The notes below the pieces were generated by a model, which saw only the letters and a program-made list of their open reading frames with translations, did no database searches and was not told the DNA's origin. A program made the position numbers and the translations under genes. Positions 9,062 through 17,695 of a stretch of DNA of 58,394 bases are shown piece by piece (positions within the stretch are counted from its first letter, which is position 1; each line of letters begins with the position of its first letter). The stretch is from an uncultured Lachnospiraceae bacterium (GTDB lineage: Bacteria > Bacillota > Clostridia > Lachnospirales > Lachnospiraceae): positions 1 to 58,394 of the forward strand of contig CANOFW010000019.1 of the NCBI GenBank assembly GCA_947565425.1. Direction: 5' to 3'.

Positions 9062-10684
9062 ATGTTAAAGGTATTTCTGGTAGAAGATGAAACGAGTGTC
9101 AGAGAGAATTTGCGTGATAACATTATGTGGCAGCAATACGGTTATCAGTTTGTCGGAGAGGCAAGTGATGGGGAGATGGCGCTGCCTCTGATACGAAAGG
9201 GAAAGCCAGATTTGCTGATTACGGATATAAATATGCCGTTTATGGACGGTCTGGCGCTAGCCGGGATTGTGAGGCAGGAGTTTCCCCAGATGAAGGTTGT
9301 CATCATCAGTGTCCATAATGACTTTGAATATGCGCAGCGGGCGATTAAAGTCGGTATAGAGAGGTATTTGCTTAAACCGATTTCACGTTCTGCTTTGCAG
9401 AAGGTCTTACAGGAGATTCGGGAAAAGATAGAGGAGGAGCGGGAGCAGAATAATTATCGAGAGAAATACAAGGAAGACATGCTAGAGTATGAGCAGTTTT
9501 CCAGAAGAGTCTTTTTTGAGAAAGTATTTGAGGGACATCTTTCGGTACAGGAAATTTACGAGGAAGCACAGAAGTTTTCTCTTGAAATGGATGCCGCAAG
9601 TTATAATCTTGCCATGGTAAGTCTTAGAGAGAAGAGAAATACAGAAGAACACTCTAAGGAATCGCGGCTGATTGCTGGTAAGAGAGAGGAACTCATGCGT
9701 TATTTTCAACGTTATCCAGAGTATTTGATGTTCCGTTGGAATATTAATACTTATGGGATTCTACTTAAAGGGGAAGAAGAGCAGATGGAGGAATTGAAGG
9801 GCAAATGTCGGGAGGCGATTATCCGTATCTGTGCGGGACATGATTCTGAGATTGAATGGTGCTGTGCTATCGGCGAGCCAGTAAAGCGACTGAGTATGCT
9901 GCCGCAGGTCTACAGCAAAGTGAATCATATGATGTCTTATCGTTTTTTAAAGCCTGGGCAACATATTCTTACAATGGAGACTACAAGTTTTTCTTCACGA
10001 GGAGAAGGCAAAGAATCTCTTGAGAATGTGGACATTGCCAGGATAGATCCGGATATCATCAAGAATTTCCTGGCGCACGGTCAGGAGGAAGAGGTCGATG
10101 ATTTTGTAGACGGTTATCTGGAAAGTCAGAAGGAAGCGCTAAAATCAAAAATGTTCCGTGATTATCTGATGCTGAGTATTCGCTTTACGGCGATTGGATT
10201 TGTGGAAAGGCTGGGATATACCCAGAATGATTTGCTGGAGAATACGTATACAGATAAAGTGCAGATTCTCAGCCTGAATGTGGAAGATATGAGGTTTTAT
10301 ATGCAGGAACTTCTTCATCGAGCAATTGAGCTGGGAAATCAGGTCATGGAGAGCCAAAGTAAGAAACTGATCAAACGTGCAATTATATATATTGAAGAGA
10401 ATTATACAAAAGATTCAATTTCTCTAAATGAAGTTGCCAGCGCAGTGGAGGTTAGCGCCAATTATTTCAGCACGGTATTTCGGCAGGAGACAGGGCTGAC
10501 GTTTACGGAATATGTGACGAAAAAACGTATGGACAAGGCGAAACAACTCTTGCGCCAGACCGAGCGGTCATCTGGCGATATCGCTGCGGAGGTTGGATTT
10601 AAAGATCCGCATTACTTTAGCTTTGTGTTTAAGAAAACACAAGGATGTACCCCGAGAGAGTATCGCGGTGGTGTTCGGATTTGA
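9062..10684 (+). CDS. YesN-type response regulator with AraC DNA-binding domain
   Basis: 540 residues. The N-terminal receiver (about 1-120) has the acidic pocket VEDE, phospho-acceptor Asp55 (LLITDINMP) and Lys105 (LLKPIS). A middle region of about 300 residues, typical of YesN regulators, leads to a C-terminal AraC pair of helix-turn-helices (about 435-537) with ISLNEVASAVEVSANYFSTV and the closing GFKDPHYFSFVFKK signature. In Bacillota such regulators are normally paired with a YesM histidine kinase next to sugar ABC transporters. No kinase is encoded here; the co-transcribed partner is a chemoreceptor. It is a candidate activator of the importer and GH43 genes downstream. Confidence 0.92.
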   Translation: MLKVFLVEDETSVRENLRDNIMWQQYGYQFVGEASDGEMALPLIRKGKPDLLITDINMPFMDGLALAGIVRQEFPQMKVVIISVHNDFEYAQRAIKVGIERYLLKPISRSALQKVLQEIREKIEEEREQNNYREKYKEDMLEYEQFSRRVFFEKVFEGHLSVQEIYEEAQKFSLEMDAASYNLAMVSLREKRNTEEHSKESRLIAGKREELMRYFQRYPEYLMFRWNINTYGILLKGEEEQMEELKGKCREAIIRICAGHDSEIEWCCAIGEPVKRLSMLPQVYSKVNHMMSYRFLKPGQHILTMETTSFSSRGEGKESLENVDIARIDPDIIKNFLAHGQEEEVDDFVDGYLESQKEALKSKMFRDYLMLSIRFTAIGFVERLGYTQNDLLENTYTDKVQILSLNVEDMRFYMQELLHRAIELGNQVMESQSKKLIKRAIIYIEENYTKDSISLNEVASAVEVSANYFSTVFRQETGLTFTEYVTKKRMDKAKQLLRQTERSSGDIAAEVGFKDPHYFSFVFKKTQGCTPREYRGGVRI

Positions 10685-10685
10685 A

Positions 10686-10732
10686 AAACAGTGTTGTGTC
10701 TTAGGACGTGTAAGGCGCAACGCTGTTTTTTT
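10686..10732. terminator. Terminator at the convergent end of yesN-like and araR-like genes
   Basis: AAACAGTGTTG and CAACGCTGTTT pair across about 22 bases and are followed by a T7 run, a good terminator for the plus-strand regulator. The stop codon of the minus-strand repressor (10701-10703) lies in the loop, so the right arm encodes its last residues. Confidence 0.75.
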
Positions 10733-11777
10733 CAATTAAATTCCAAGAAAGCTCTTCTGAAAACACAGATTCTCCCTGTATCATTCTTAAAAGCGCAGAT
10801 GCAGCGGCTGTTCCTAAATCCCTGTCGGGAGATAAGGTAGTAATGTGAGGGGAATTTAAATCGCTCATATAGCTGTTATCAAAGGAAACGACAGAAATGT
10901 CTTCCGGTACTCGTATATTTGCATAACTCAGTTCACGTATGAGCCAGTAAGCAATTTCGTCGTTTTGGCAGATAACCGCAGAGTACAGTCCTTTGTTGCG
11001 GCGCAGCAGGTCTGAGAGGAATCCGGTGTCAGATTTCGACTGTAATCCTTCCAGATTCGCGGCGTTGTACCAGGTGATTAACTCTTCCGGGAGAGGGATG
11101 GCATAGTCTCTGAGTGCAGCGGCAAAACCGGAGTAGCGTTCAAGTCCCTGTAAATCGTCTATTTTAAAGACCCCTGCGATTTTTGTATGTCCATAGTCAA
11201 TTAAATGTTTTGTCAGTAGATATCCGCCATAATAGTTATCTTCCTTAATGCAGACGCATTTCGTGAGGGCAGAGTAAATTCCGCTTGTAAAGAGCACGCA
11301 GATACCTTTTGCCATCAGGTGTTTATATAAATCAAGGTTTGGGTTCGGCAGAGATGTTTTGCTCCCTTCAACAATTATCCCCCGAATGGAGGCATGCTTT
11401 AATTCCTCTAAAATCTTTCTCTCCTCAGAAATTCTGGAGTGGGTGGAATAAACATTGATAGAATATCCTTTTGTTCCCAGAACAGATTTGAGGGTTGCCA
11501 AAAATGCAGGAGTGGTATATTCCTCAGCATGATTGACAATGACGGCAATGGTATTTTGCATTGCGCCGAGCCCAGTTGAAAATGAGCCGCTTCCCTGACG
11601 TTTTTCGATAAGTCCTTCTTCCGTCAGGAGGCGCAGTGCGGTACGCACTGTCTGACGGCTCATATGATATTGCTCGCATAACTCGCTTTCCGAAGGAAGT
11701 TTGTAAATACCGCTGCCTGTACTTTGGAAAATGGTTTCCCGCAATATGTTTGCAAGACGGATGTATTTTGCCGGCAT
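10701..11777 (-). CDS. GntR-LacI hybrid transcriptional regulator, AraR-like
   Basis: 358 residues. The first 70 form a GntR winged helix (KLPSESELCEQYHMSRQTVR, then LLTEEGLIEKRQGSGSF). The rest (about 75-358) is a LacI/periplasmic-binding fold sensor (VISFDNS near the end, and the SPDRDLG segment). This is the architecture of AraR, the L-arabinose-responsive repressor of Bacillota. Its ribosome site AAAGGAG lies 7 bases before the ATG. It is divergent from the sugar importer operon across a 655-base control region holding TTGTAT/ATACAA half-sites, and two arabinan-active enzymes are close by. Repression of the importer, relieved by arabinose, is inferred; the effector cannot be proven from sequence. 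Confidence 0.87.
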   Translation of the reverse strand: MPAKYIRLANILRETIFQSTGSGIYKLPSESELCEQYHMSRQTVRTALRLLTEEGLIEKRQGSGSFSTGLGAMQNTIAVIVNHAEEYTTPAFLATLKSVLGTKGYSINVYSTHSRISEERKILEELKHASIRGIIVEGSKTSLPNPNLDLYKHLMAKGICVLFTSGIYSALTKCVCIKEDNYYGGYLLTKHLIDYGHTKIAGVFKIDDLQGLERYSGFAAALRDYAIPLPEELITWYNAANLEGLQSKSDTGFLSDLLRRNKGLYSAVICQNDEIAYWLIRELSYANIRVPEDISVVSFDNSYMSDLNSPHITTLSPDRDLGTAAASALLRMIQGESVFSEELSWNLIEKNSVAPYTS

Positions 11778-12432
11778 GATGTGACTCCTTTGCTTGATGG
11801 AATATTGTGGAATAGCGCCTAAAGGGGAATAACGATACCTTATAATTAATCATAATCCCCATTACTGTACCATATTTTGGCAAATATGTCATGAAAAGCT
11901 TTTGTTTATAATATAATTATATCAGTTCAGGCGGACGGGGCTGGGATACGGGTGGCAGCCGGCGGTGCGTCTTGCCCATAATTCGGAAATGCGGGCATAA
12001 GCTGGAAATCCATATCGTAAAATAATATCAGAAAAACAGTATATTTATAATTTTTATATTTTTTATAAAATTTATACCCATAAAAAAATGAATAAAAAAT
12101 GAACGAATTATGTACAAAGAGGATGATATGACAAAAAGTTACAAAAAGGATTGCATGGAATTATGGGATTGCTTCGCGAGAAATGCGGCAGAATTTTTGT
12201 ATAATATGGAAAAGTAGAAAAAAATACAGTAAGAAAATCAAATAAAGTACAAAATAAATAGTGAAAATAAAAAACTTGTATTTAAATGATGGGAAAATAT
12301 ACAAACTTGTATTGGATATTGCGACAAATAATAAAAATGCATGGCAAGTCTTATTGACGAGAACAGGCAAAAAACTTAAAATGAAATCACCAACGGCGAA
12401 ATGCCGAAAACAAAAAAGGGAGGACATGTAAA
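11778..12432. other. Divergent control region between araR-like gene and sugar importer operon
   Basis: 655 bases with no credible gene. It is very AT-rich except for a GC-rich island at about 11930-12010. Several TATAAT-like boxes occur (about 11836, 11907, 12197), but none has a good -35 at 17 bases on the plus strand, which suits an activator-dependent promoter. A small inverted repeat (TGCCC...GGGCA, about 11971-11998) and the operator candidate at 12299-12312 are the only clear structures. No convincing cre box was found by eye. Confidence 0.6.
12276..12312. promoter_or_regulatory. Candidate AraR-like operator cluster
   Basis: ATACAAACTTGTAT at 12299-12312 is an inverted repeat with six-base arms and a two-base centre. 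A third half-site, TTGTAT, lies at 12276-12281, so both occur as AAACTTGTATT. GntR-type winged helices, including AraR (consensus around TTGTAC/GTACAA), bind this kind of site. It is 121 bases upstream of the binding-protein start. A related TTGTACAA lies just after the promoter of the second GH43 gene. Confidence 0.45.
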
Positions 12433-13554
12433 ATGTTAAAGAAGAAAGTAGCAATGTTACTCGCTGTAGCTATGGTTGCAGCAACAGTAGTAGGATGTGG
12501 CGGCGGAGATAAAGAGACAACAGACACTCCGGCAGATGACGCTACAACGGACGCTCCGGCAGACGATGCAGCAGATGACACAGCAGACGATGCAGCAGAC
12601 GATGCAGCAGACGATGCAGCAGATGACACAGCAGACGATGCAGCAGATGATACAGAAGCTCCGGCATCAGGCGAGACTATTAAAGTTGGTATCATCAACA
12701 ACGACCCGAACGAGTCTGGATATCGTACCGCTAACGACAAAGACTTAAAGGAGAAATTTACAGCAGAGAATGGATATGAAGCAACCTTCCAGTACAGTAT
12801 GAAGAATGACGAGCAGATCGCTTATGCTCAGAACATGCTTACAGAGGGTATTGATTATCTTCTTCTTTCCGCAGCAGATACAGCAGGATGGGACACTGTT
12901 CTTCAGGATGCTGCTGATGCAGGGACAAAGGTTATCTTATTCGACCGTGTAATTGATGCAGACGAGAGCCTGTATGAGGCTTCCATCGTATCTGATATGG
13001 CTGAGGAAGGTAACAAGGCTGTTACATGGTTGGCAGATCAGGGATTGGATGAGTACAATATTATCCATATTCAGGGTGTTATGGGTTCCGCAGCTCAGCA
13101 GGGACGTACTGGCGCGCTTGATGAGAAAGTTGCAGCAGAGGATAGCTGGAAGCTCGTTACACAGCAGACTGCTGAGTGGAACGCTGAGAAAGCACAGCAG
13201 ATTGTACAGTCTGTAATCGACTCTGGCGAGAAGTTCAACGTAATTTACGCTGAGAACGATGACATGGCTAAGGGTGCTGTAGCAGCTCTTGACGCAGCTA
13301 ACATTTCTCATGGTGTTGACGGAGAGGTAATCATCATGGGCTTTGACTGCAATAAGTGGGCATTAGAAGAGCTTCTTGCAGGAAAATGGAACTATGATGG
13401 ACAGTGTAACCCGTTCCAGTCTGACTACATTGATGATGTAATCAAGTCTCTTGAGGCTGGTGAGGAGATCGCTGAGAAGACCATCATCATGGATGAGAAG
13501 GGCTTCGATGCTAAGACTATCACACAGGAAGATGTTGAAAACTTTGGTATCTAA
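12433..13554 (+). CDS. Sugar ABC transporter substrate-binding lipoprotein (YtfQ/ChvE-like)
   Basis: 373 residues. The lipoprotein signal peptide ends in VVGC with Cys22, so it is anchored on the outer face of the membrane. Residues about 27-76 are an almost pure Ala-Asp-Thr linker (ADDA/ADDT repeats). The mature domain is a type I periplasmic-binding fold of the pentose/galactofuranose subfamily (KVGIINNDPNESGYR at the start, VILFDRVIDA, and the hinge segment IHIQGVMGSAAQQGR). It should deliver arabinose, arabinofuranose or a related sugar to the two permeases. It is the first gene of a four-gene operon, with strong GGGAGG ribosome site, and is separated from the ATPase by a stable hairpin that would favour its higher expression. 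Confidence 0.9.
   Translation: MLKKKVAMLLAVAMVAATVVGCGGGDKETTDTPADDATTDAPADDAADDTADDAADDAADDAADDTADDAADDTEAPASGETIKVGIINNDPNESGYRTANDKDLKEKFTAENGYEATFQYSMKNDEQIAYAQNMLTEGIDYLLLSAADTAGWDTVLQDAADAGTKVILFDRVIDADESLYEASIVSDMAEEGNKAVTWLADQGLDEYNIIHIQGVMGSAAQQGRTGALDEKVAAEDSWKLVTQQTAEWNAEKAQQIVQSVIDSGEKFNVIYAENDDMAKGAVAALDAANISHGVDGEVIIMGFDCNKWALEELLAGKWNYDGQCNPFQSDYIDDVIKSLEAGEEIAEKTIIMDEKGFDAKTITQEDVENFGI
12534..12660 (+). repeat. GCAGAYGAYRCA-type microsatellite coding the Ala-Asp linker
   Basis: About ten imperfect 12-base units (GCAGAYGATGCA and GCAGATGACACA) encode the Ala/Asp/Thr linker of the binding lipoprotein. In-frame slippage here would only change linker length. Confidence 0.85.
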
Positions 13555-13594
13555 TCTGTAGATAGAATTTAGAATTGATAAAGTTATAATATAG

Positions 13595-13635
13595 AGCGCG
13601 GCGCAGCAAGGTCGAAGTTAAGTCTGCGCCGCGCT
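13595..13635 (+). terminator. Intra-operon hairpin / partial terminator
   Basis: A perfect 12-bp GC-rich stem (AGCGCGGCGCAG with CTGCGCCGCGCT) and a 17-base loop lie 41 bases after the binding-protein stop. Only TTTGTGT follows, so it probably acts as a leaky terminator and 3'-end stabiliser, giving more binding protein than ATPase and permeases. Confidence 0.7.
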
Positions 13636-13650
13636 TTGTGTGAAAATAGG

Positions 13651-13700
13651 CACTTGACAGCGGAGTGGGTGAAGAAAATATAACACTTGACAGCGGAGTG
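13651..13700 (+). repeat. Two copies of a 17-base direct repeat containing TTGACA
   Basis: CACTTGACAGCGGAGTG occurs at 13651-13667 and 13684-13700, and similarity continues as TGAAGA. The TTGACA of the first copy is 17 bases before AATATA, so it could serve as a weak secondary promoter for the transporter genes. Confidence 0.7.
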
Positions 13701-13779
13701 AATGAAGATGTGAATGTAAGCATTTGCCGATTAAACGCGCAGGTGATTATATTAAAAAACATAGGAGGTGAACTCATAG

Positions 13780-15294
13780 GTGAAAGATAATATTGTATTA
13801 CAGATGAAGAACATTCACAAAAGCTTTCCCGGAGTACGCGCCCTGCAAGGGGTGGATTTTACGTTACGCAAAGGCGAGATTCATGCACTGATGGGTGAGA
13901 ACGGTGCCGGAAAATCTACTTTGATTAAGGTCTTGACCGGGGTTTACAGCAAGGACGAAGGAGATATTCTCCTGGACGGACATCAAGGTCCGATTGCCAT
14001 CCATTCTCCGCAAGATGCACAGAAGGTTGGTATCAGTACTGTGTATCAGGAGATTACGCTCTGCCCGAATCTTTCTGTTGCTGAGAATATGTTTATTGGT
14101 CGGACCAGCGGCATGGGTCAGAATTGGAAGAAGGTTAATTCTGACACGGATAAGATTCTCAAATCATTGGATATACCGGCAACGGCGACACAGCAGCTTG
14201 AGACCTGCTCTCTTGCGGTTCAGCAGATGATTGCGATTGCACGTGCAGTTGACATGGACTGTAAAGTGCTGATTCTGGATGAGCCCACGTCTTCCCTGGA
14301 CGAGCAGGAGGTCGAGAAACTGTTTACGCTGATGCGTGATTTGAGATCCAGAGGCGTAGGTATTGTCTTTGTAACGCATTTCCTGGATCAGGTATATGAG
14401 GTATGTGACAGGATTACCGTTATGCGTGACGGACAGTTAGTAGGCGAATATGAAATCAAAGATCTGCCGCGTGTAAAACTCGTATCCAAGATGCTCGGCA
14501 AAGAGTTGGATGATATGTCGGATATCAAGGGCGAGCAGAAAGCATATGAGCGCAAAGCAGGGGCGGTTCCGGTTCTGGAGGCTCAGGGCCGCGTCAGCGA
14601 TGCTGGAATCAAGCCGTTTGATTTCCATATTGATAAGGGTGAAGTAAATGGATTTACCGGTCTGTTGGGCTCTGGACGAAGTGAATGTGTGCGTGCAATC
14701 TTTGGCGCTGACAGAGTAACGGGCGGAACGATTAAGATGAACGGTAAGCCAGTGAAGATTAATAAAGCTTTGGATGCAATGAAGAATGGTATCGCATACC
14801 TTCCGGAAGACCGTAAGGGCGATGGTATCGTAGGCGATCTTTCTGTACGTGAGAACATCATACTTGCACAGCAGGTATTAAGAGGATTCTTTAAGCCATT
14901 CTCTAAGGCAAAGCAGTATGAAATTGCAGATGAATACATAAAACTTCTGAGTATCAAGACGGCTTCTGCCGATACGCCGATTAAGTCTCTTTCCGGTGGT
15001 AATCAGCAGAAAGTTATCCTTGCTCGTTGGTTGTTTACACATCCGGAATACCTGATTTTGGATGAGCCGACGCGTGGTATTGACGTTGGAACCAAAGTAG
15101 ATATACAGAAATTAGTGCTCAAGTTGGCATCAGAGGGAATGAGCGTTACCTTTATCTCTTCTGAGTTGGATGAAATGCTTCGTACCTGTTCTAGATTAGT
15201 CGTTATGAGAGACCGCAAGGTTGTAGGAGAACTCTCAGGAGACGACTTGAACCAGAGTAAGGTTATGAGCACCATTGCTGGAGGTGACAAATAA
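13780..15294 (+). CDS. Sugar ABC transporter ATPase, duplicated nucleotide-binding domain (YtfR-like)
   Basis: 504 residues, two fused ABC cassettes as in RbsA/XylG/YtfR. The first has Walker A GENGAGKST, a degenerate signature (SLAVQQM) and Walker B LILDEPTSSLD. The second has a weak P-loop (GLLGSGRSE), an intact LSGGNQQKV signature and LILDEPTRGID. Degeneracy of one site in each half is usual for this class. It starts at GTG 13780 behind AGGAGGTGA. It powers import through the two permeases that follow immediately (2-base gap). Cytoplasmic, peripheral to the membrane. Confidence 0.94.
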   Translation: MKDNIVLQMKNIHKSFPGVRALQGVDFTLRKGEIHALMGENGAGKSTLIKVLTGVYSKDEGDILLDGHQGPIAIHSPQDAQKVGISTVYQEITLCPNLSVAENMFIGRTSGMGQNWKKVNSDTDKILKSLDIPATATQQLETCSLAVQQMIAIARAVDMDCKVLILDEPTSSLDEQEVEKLFTLMRDLRSRGVGIVFVTHFLDQVYEVCDRITVMRDGQLVGEYEIKDLPRVKLVSKMLGKELDDMSDIKGEQKAYERKAGAVPVLEAQGRVSDAGIKPFDFHIDKGEVNGFTGLLGSGRSECVRAIFGADRVTGGTIKMNGKPVKINKALDAMKNGIAYLPEDRKGDGIVGDLSVRENIILAQQVLRGFFKPFSKAKQYEIADEYIKLLSIKTASADTPIKSLSGGNQQKVILARWLFTHPEYLILDEPTRGIDVGTKVDIQKLVLKLASEGMSVTFISSELDEMLRTCSRLVVMRDRKVVGELSGDDLNQSKVMSTIAGGDK

Positions 15295-15296
15295 TA

Positions 15297-16382
15297 ATGC
15301 AGAAAAATGAAGTTAAAAAATCAAATGAGAATATTCTTATGAGAATGGTTAGAAATCAGATGTTTATCCCCTTGCTTGCGTTGGCGGTACTTGCGATTTT
15401 TAACCTGATTGCTGACCCGAGTGTATTTAAGATTACGCTTTCTGAGAACAGTGCTGGAAACCCTGTTTTGTCAGGATTGTTGATTACAGTTCTGGATAAT
15501 GGGTCTGAGTTGGCAATTCTAGCAATTGGTATGACCTTGGTTACTGCTGCTTCCGGCGGACAGGATATCAGTGTGGGCGCGGCTGTAGCAATTGCCGGTA
15601 GTGTGCTGCTTCGTATGCTTTGCGGCGGCAATTCACGTCCGGAGGAGCTTGCAATGCCGATTATTGTAGCATTTTTGATTAGCTGTGTGGTAGCTATGTT
15701 GTTTGGCGCTTTCAATGGTGTGTTGGTTGCTTATTTCAAGATACAGCCGATGATTGCAACTTTGATCTTATATACGGCAGGACGTTCTATCGCAGCGTGG
15801 ATCAACAATAATGAGCTTCCGGTTATCACTGACCCGGGTCTTAGCTATTTTGGAGGCTTTATTCCGGGAATTCCAATTCCCACTCCGTTCTTTATTGCGA
15901 TGATTTGTGTTCTTATCATGTTCTTGGTTTTGAAATTTACGAACCTTGGATTATATACGCAGGCTGTTGGTATCAATGAGAATTCTTCCAGATTGAACGG
16001 TCTGAACCCGCAGATTATTAAGATTATCTCTTTCGTAATTCTTGGTTTGTGTGTTGCAGTGGTTGGACTGATTAAGGTTAGCCGTGTTCAGTCAATCAAC
16101 TATTCCGTTATTGCGAAGGATATCGAGATGGATGCAATCCTTGCAGTTGCTTTGGGTGGAAATGCACTGAGCGGTGGTAAATTCAACATGGCTGCTTCCA
16201 TTTTTGGAGCTTATGTTATTCAGTTCCTGACACAAACGCTTTATAAGTTTAAGGTATCTGCCGACGCACTTCCGGCATATAAGGCTGTTGTCGTAATTAT
16301 TCTCGTTGTCATCAGTGCGCCGACAGTAAAAGAATGGTTTGGTAAAATGACGAAGAAATTCAAGGTTAAGGAGGTTGCTTAG
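15297..16382 (+). CDS. Sugar ABC transporter permease (YtfT-like)
   Basis: 361 residues and about nine to ten hydrophobic helices, of the BPD_transp_2 family used by ribose, xylose and galactofuranose importers. Family marks are ILAIGMTLVTAASGGQDISVG in the first third, GAFNGVLVAYFKIQPMIATL (the Q-P-x-I-x-T loop that contacts the ATPase) and a late VALGGNALSGGKFN. The ribosome site AGGTGACAA overlaps the end of the ATPase gene, so translation is likely coupled. Two different permeases, rather than one, is the pattern of the YtfQRT-YjfF system. Confidence 0.92.
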   Translation: MQKNEVKKSNENILMRMVRNQMFIPLLALAVLAIFNLIADPSVFKITLSENSAGNPVLSGLLITVLDNGSELAILAIGMTLVTAASGGQDISVGAAVAIAGSVLLRMLCGGNSRPEELAMPIIVAFLISCVVAMLFGAFNGVLVAYFKIQPMIATLILYTAGRSIAAWINNNELPVITDPGLSYFGGFIPGIPIPTPFFIAMICVLIMFLVLKFTNLGLYTQAVGINENSSRLNGLNPQIIKIISFVILGLCVAVVGLIKVSRVQSINYSVIAKDIEMDAILAVALGGNALSGGKFNMAASIFGAYVIQFLTQTLYKFKVSADALPAYKAVVVIILVVISAPTVKEWFGKMTKKFKVKEVA

Positions 16383-16383
16383 T

Positions 16384-17427
16384 ATGTCAAATAATAAAAC
16401 AAAAGCGTCCGGTGGTTTTCTTGATAAATTGAATAATCTTACCGACACGAATCTACTCCTTACAATTACCGTTGTGATTTTCTTCCTGATGTACATAGGA
16501 GCTATGATTTTCCAGGGAGGAGGATTTTTAAAAGCGCAGCAGTTTTTTAATCTTTTGAATACGAATGCGGCTTTGATTGTCCTTGCTTGTGGGTTGAGCC
16601 TTGTTATGATTACCGGTGGAATTGATATCTCCGTTGGTGGTGTGACAGCGCTGGTTAGTATGTGCTGTGCTGTATACCTGGATCATATGGGCGGTAACGT
16701 GTTCGTGTCCGTACTGGTTGCATTGGCAATTGGCCTTGCATTCGGAGCTTTCCAGGGATTCTTGGTTGCATATCTTGATATCCAGCCGTTTATCGTAACC
16801 CTGGCAGGTATGTTCTTTGCCCGTGGTATGACGACCATTGTTAATACAAAGCCTTTCAACGTGGCAAATGAAGCGTTTACGAAGCTGAAAATGACTCGTG
16901 TTATCATACCTGGCCTTGGTTCTGTCAACAGAAAGGGCGATTATATTGACGCCTATGTTGAGATTGGTGTAGTTGTAGCTCTTCTGGTAGTAGTAGTTAT
17001 GTTCTGCCTGCTTAGATGGACAAAACTTGGGCGTTCCTTCTATGCAGTCGGCGGAAACCGCCAGAGTGCGTTAATGCTTGGGATTAACGTTAAGAGAACT
17101 AGATTCCTCTCCCATTTGCTCTGCGGATTGCTGGCAGGAATCGGTGGCTATGTATACTTCCTCCATGTTGGTTCTGGTTCCCCATCTCATGCGATGGGCG
17201 CCGAGATGGACGCAATCGCATCCTCCATCATCGGTGGTACGATGTTGACCGGCGGTGTTGGTAACATAGCAGGTACACTTTTGGGTGTTATGTCTCTGGG
17301 TACGATTTTGCAGATCGTTTCTGCGGCAGGTCTTGGAGAGGCATGGTGGGTTGGTATTACACGAGCAGCTATGCTTTGTCTGTTCCTGATTGTACAGAGT
17401 TTGGTTATGTCACGTAAGAAGAAATAA
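16384..17427 (+). CDS. Sugar ABC transporter permease (YjfF-like)
   Basis: The ATG at 16384, one base after the previous stop and behind AAGGAGG, is the preferred start; an in-frame TTG at 16375 is upstream of that ribosome site. This gives 347 residues. It is a second BPD_transp_2 permease with the same core (LVMITGGIDISVGG, GAFQGFLVAYLDIQPFIVTL) and a C-terminal IIGGTMLTGGVGNIAGT. It should pair with the preceding permease as a heterodimer. It closes the operon, with a terminator 38 bases later. Confidence 0.92.
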   Translation: MSNNKTKASGGFLDKLNNLTDTNLLLTITVVIFFLMYIGAMIFQGGGFLKAQQFFNLLNTNAALIVLACGLSLVMITGGIDISVGGVTALVSMCCAVYLDHMGGNVFVSVLVALAIGLAFGAFQGFLVAYLDIQPFIVTLAGMFFARGMTTIVNTKPFNVANEAFTKLKMTRVIIPGLGSVNRKGDYIDAYVEIGVVVALLVVVVMFCLLRWTKLGRSFYAVGGNRQSALMLGINVKRTRFLSHLLCGLLAGIGGYVYFLHVGSGSPSHAMGAEMDAIASSIIGGTMLTGGVGNIAGTLLGVMSLGTILQIVSAAGLGEAWWVGITRAAMLCLFLIVQSLVMSRKKK

Positions 17428-17464
17428 TAATTGTTTGGAATTTTTAGTTATATGATTACATAAA

Positions 17465-17499
17465 AGGCCCGCACCATATATTGGTGTGGGTCTTTTTGT
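17465..17499 (+). terminator. Terminator of the sugar importer operon
   Basis: GGCCCGCACCA pairs with TGGTGTGGGTC around a five-base loop (TATAT), followed by T5GTTTTC. This is a clear intrinsic terminator. Confidence 0.9.
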
Positions 17500-17597
17500 T
17501 TTCTTTTTATAGTGGCAAAGATAAAATGCAGAAAAATATTCAATTTATGAACAGTAGAGAAACGGCTATGTTAAGCGAAAAATCAAATGGATTCTTG

Positions 17598-17645
17598 TTG
17601 CTTTTTGTGAAGAAATTAGGTACAATAGTAGTAGCTTTTGTACAA
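17598..17645 (+). promoter_or_regulatory. Promoter and possible operator of the second GH43 gene
   Basis: TTGCTT (17598-17603) and TACAAT (17621-17626) are 17 bases apart. The 8-base palindrome TTGTACAA (17638-17645) falls near +5 to +12, where a repressor would block transcription. Its TTGTAC half-site is like the AraR consensus. Confidence 0.55.
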
Positions 17646-17695
17646 TATGTTTACATTGGATGCAATAAGTGATGAAAAGGAGGAAGAGGAAGAGG

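Noticed and set aside
11778-12432. A catabolite-response (cre) box upstream of the importer
   Set aside because: Several partial matches were seen but none kept both half-sites of the consensus.
12387-12740. Minus-strand ORF with Ser-Ala repeats opposite the binding-protein gene
   Set aside because: It is the antisense shadow of the Ala-Asp linker repeat and has no start signals.
17481-17672. A 63-codon ORF between the importer terminator and the second GH43 gene
   Set aside because: It begins inside the terminator hairpin, has no ribosome site, and overlaps the GH43 promoter.
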